From Spirochaetaceae bacterium (GTDB lineage: Bacteria > Spirochaetota > Spirochaetia > Treponematales > Treponemataceae): a stretch of DNA of 54,833 nucleotides. The stretch lies in assembly GCA_017623685.1 (NCBI GenBank), contig JAGAOP010000010.1, forward strand, positions 1-54,833, written 5' to 3'. The notes under the pieces are model-generated. The model was not told the DNA's origin. It did not search any database and worked only from the letters and a program-made list of their open reading frames with translations. Positions 53,112 to 54,833 of the stretch are shown in pieces (within the stretch, counting starts at the first letter, position 1; every line of letters begins with the position of its first letter). A program made the translations under genes and the position numbers.

Positions 53112-54713
53112 ATGTATTCTAAACCAACTAACATATGGATTGTAAGTCGAGAATGTGACGGAATTGCAGAAGCAGGGGGAGTTAAAAACGTTACTTGTTC
53201 TTTATCAGAAGGATTAGTTGAACAAGGAATTAAAACAACCTTGTTTATTCCTCGATATGGTTGTACAAATTTTTCTAAAATAAAAAATTATATAAATAAT
53301 GTAATTCCTGAACAAAAAATAATTGTTAATAATCAAGAATATATTGTTTCCTACGATGGGGCAGAAACTTATTCTGGAGTAAAAGTAATTTTTATTGTAC
53401 ACCAAATATTTTCAGAAAAAAATGAAGTATATACTTATTCTGCAAAAGATGAAGAATTAAATGCTTTAAATTGTCGTGGAATTGGTTTTCATGATACTTT
53501 GGAAATGGATGTTTTATTCCAAAAAGCAGTTGTCTTATATACACTTTTAGACAATCAAGTTGATTTAATTCATTGTCATGATGCTACAACAGCAATTATT
53601 CCTGCTTTAACATATTATGCAAATAAGGATGTTTTTTCCAAAATAAAATATGTTGTTACAATACATAATGCAGGTCCAGGATATCATCATGATTTTTCAT
53701 CGTTAAATCAGGCTATTGAATATACTAATTTACCTGTAGAAATTTTACAAAACAGCATGAATTATAACAGAGTAGAACCTTTTTTGATAGCATCAAAATT
53801 TGCTGAAATATCTACAGTTTCACCTTGGTATGCTGAAGAATTAATAAATCCTGCTAATTCAGAAAATACAGCAAATCTTTCAGTATTGTTTGAAGCACAT
53901 AAAACTGTGATTACAGGTATTACAAATGGTATAGATTATAGTCGATATGAACCACAACATACGGATATTTCTTTGTTGCCATTTCCATTTAATCCATTAA
54001 AAGGTGAATTTGAAGGTAAAATTTCAAACAGAAATTATTTTATCAATAATTATTGTTTAGAAAAAAATATTTTCTCGAAAGATTTATCATTTACTCGCCA
54101 TGGTTTTTTAAATATAGACAATGAAAAATCTGTTTTATTTTGCTTCCATGGAAGAATTGTTCGCCAAAAGGGAATTGATTTATTAACTCAAGCTGCAAAA
54201 ATTGCCATGGATGCTAATCCAAACATTAAATTTCTTATTTTGGGACAAGGTGAAGTTGAACTAGAAAATAACCTTATTTCTTTGTCTTCTGAAAATAAAG
54301 GGGGATTCCTTTATTTTCAAGGCTACGAAAAAGCTTTATCTAGGTTGGTTGTTGCAGTTTCAGATTTTATCCTTCTGCCAAGTAGGTTTGAACCTTGTGG
54401 TCTGGAAGATTTTATAGCACAATTTTTTGGCACAATTCCAATAGCTCATGCTACAGGTGGTTTAAATAAAATATTAAATGAAAAAACAGGCTTTTTATAC
54501 GAAGAAAACACACCTCAAATAATTGCAAATAAAATTATTTCGATTGCAGACTCATTTAAATTAAACAAATCCTTTTTTGTGGATTTAGCAAAAAAAGCAT
54601 CAAATTACGTGCAAGAAAATTATTCTTGGAAAAATGTAATTGAAAATTATTACATTCCATTTTATAGTAGCATTAGTTCTAAAGATTTCATATATGTAAG
54701 CAGTAAAATATAA
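53112..54713 (+). CDS. glgA: Glycogen/starch synthase-like glycosyltransferase (GT5)
   Basis: A 533-residue GT-B glycosyltransferase of the glycogen-synthase family, which extends alpha-1,4-glucan from ADP- or UDP-glucose. Landmarks are RECDGIAEAGGVKNVTCSLS (the KxGGL-type N-terminal loop, diverged here), HCHDATTAIIPAL, TIHNAGPGYHHD and TVSPWYAEEL. They continue with GITNGIDYSRYEP, FHGRIVRQKGIDLL and the C-terminal PSRFEPCGLEDFIA with the catalytic Glu pair region. The start at 53112 gives the family N-terminus; a longer frame begins inside aroH. The substitution in the first loop (EAGGVKNV rather than KvGGLgDV) leaves the exact donor open. Confidence 0.85.
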   Translation: MYSKPTNIWIVSRECDGIAEAGGVKNVTCSLSEGLVEQGIKTTLFIPRYGCTNFSKIKNYINNVIPEQKIIVNNQEYIVSYDGAETYSGVKVIFIVHQIFSEKNEVYTYSAKDEELNALNCRGIGFHDTLEMDVLFQKAVVLYTLLDNQVDLIHCHDATTAIIPALTYYANKDVFSKIKYVVTIHNAGPGYHHDFSSLNQAIEYTNLPVEILQNSMNYNRVEPFLIASKFAEISTVSPWYAEELINPANSENTANLSVLFEAHKTVITGITNGIDYSRYEPQHTDISLLPFPFNPLKGEFEGKISNRNYFINNYCLEKNIFSKDLSFTRHGFLNIDNEKSVLFCFHGRIVRQKGIDLLTQAAKIAMDANPNIKFLILGQGEVELENNLISLSSENKGGFLYFQGYEKALSRLVVAVSDFILLPSRFEPCGLEDFIAQFFGTIPIAHATGGLNKILNEKTGFLYEENTPQIIANKIISIADSFKLNKSFFVDLAKKASNYVQENYSWKNVIENYYIPFYSSISSKDFIYVSSKI

Positions 54714-54735
54714 TGTCGCCAAAATAAAAAAAGAA

Positions 54736-54801
54736 AAGGTTTCTTTGAACTGTTATAATTTTGTTACCACACCAAAAAGAATAACGGAGGAAAGAAACCT
54801 T
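54736..54801. repeat. Inverted repeat before the right-edge gene
   Basis: AAGGTTTCTTT (54736-54746) and AAAGAAACCTT (54791-54801) are perfect 11-base inverted arms 44 bases apart. The right arm lies between the GGAGG ribosome-binding site and the ATG at 54802. It may be a translation-control hairpin or an end of a mobile element; the window stops before this can be decided. Confidence 0.6.
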
Positions 54802-54833
54802 ATGAAAAGTATAACAGAAAAGAAGAAAAAAAA
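54802..54833 (+). CDS. Start of an unidentified gene, cut by the window edge
   Basis: An ATG 11 bases after GGAGG opens MKSITEKKKK and runs off the window. Ten codons are too few to identify it. The very basic start and the flanking inverted repeat would suit a transposase, but also many other proteins. Confidence 0.45.
   Translation, partial: MKSITEKKKK

Overview
The window reads as an AT-rich chromosome segment of a spirochaete, most likely Treponema or a close relative. The reasons are a flaA gene for the flagellar filament outer layer, a radical-SAM protein of the spirochaete-restricted 'spiro-SPASM' type, the gene order rpsB-tsf-frr-uppS without pyrH between tsf and frr, and many secreted TPR, HEAT, PEGA and FN3 proteins of the treponemal kind. 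There is no rRNA, no CRISPR array, no prophage and no complete insertion sequence. Every stretch longer than about 300 bases holds a gene.

Layout. (1) 1-3431, minus strand: translation and envelope genes uppS (cut by the window edge), frr, tsf, rpsB and maf. A dense stack of inverted repeats lies between tsf and frr, and a structured leader lies before rpsB. (2) 3443-6965: tRNA-Arg(CCG), a secreted HEAT-repeat protein, a small lipoprotein, coaD, then rpmF-acpP-rnc behind a consensus promoter overlapped by interlocking palindromes. (3) 6962-14005, minus strand: a surface-protein operon of two large FN3-repeat lipoproteins, one small lipoprotein and one likely outer-membrane protein. (4) 14059-18944: thrC, cca, thiamine pyrophosphokinase and two membrane proteins. 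(5) 19064-25809: a tightly overlapped four-gene set (spiro-SPASM radical SAM protein, GT-A glycosyltransferase-like protein, a cytidylyltransferase/PseG-like/zinc-ribbon/methyltransferase fusion, and an ATP-grasp ligase). A cell-wall amidase, a GerMN protein and then flaA follow directly. This is the best candidate for an undescribed system, plausibly the assembly of a modified sugar, perhaps carrying an amino-acid or peptide group, for the flagellum or cell surface. (6) 28621-38299: an alarmone synthetase fused to TPRs, tRNA-Glu(TTC), a DinG-like helicase, and the ybeZ(phoH)-pgpH-ybeY-ybeX cluster with a TPR protein. (7) 38289-45132: a secreted TPR protein, an orphan Cas2-like small protein, prfB with its programmed +1 frameshift, a PEGA-domain protein, ftsY, a secreted unknown and lolC. 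(8) 45125-54833: lolD, lolE, mcsA, an mcsB that has lost its catalytic residues, clpC, a Gfo/Idh oxidoreductase, aroH, a glycogen-synthase-like enzyme, and the first codons of a further gene inside an inverted repeat.

Recurring themes. Many genes overlap by one to eight bases, which implies translational coupling. Three convergent pairs overlap at their 3' ends. Several first-in-transcript genes have no Shine-Dalgarno sequence but have a promoter -10 box about 4 to 7 bases before the ATG, which suggests leaderless mRNAs. All functional calls come from reading the translated sequences; no database search or folding program was run.
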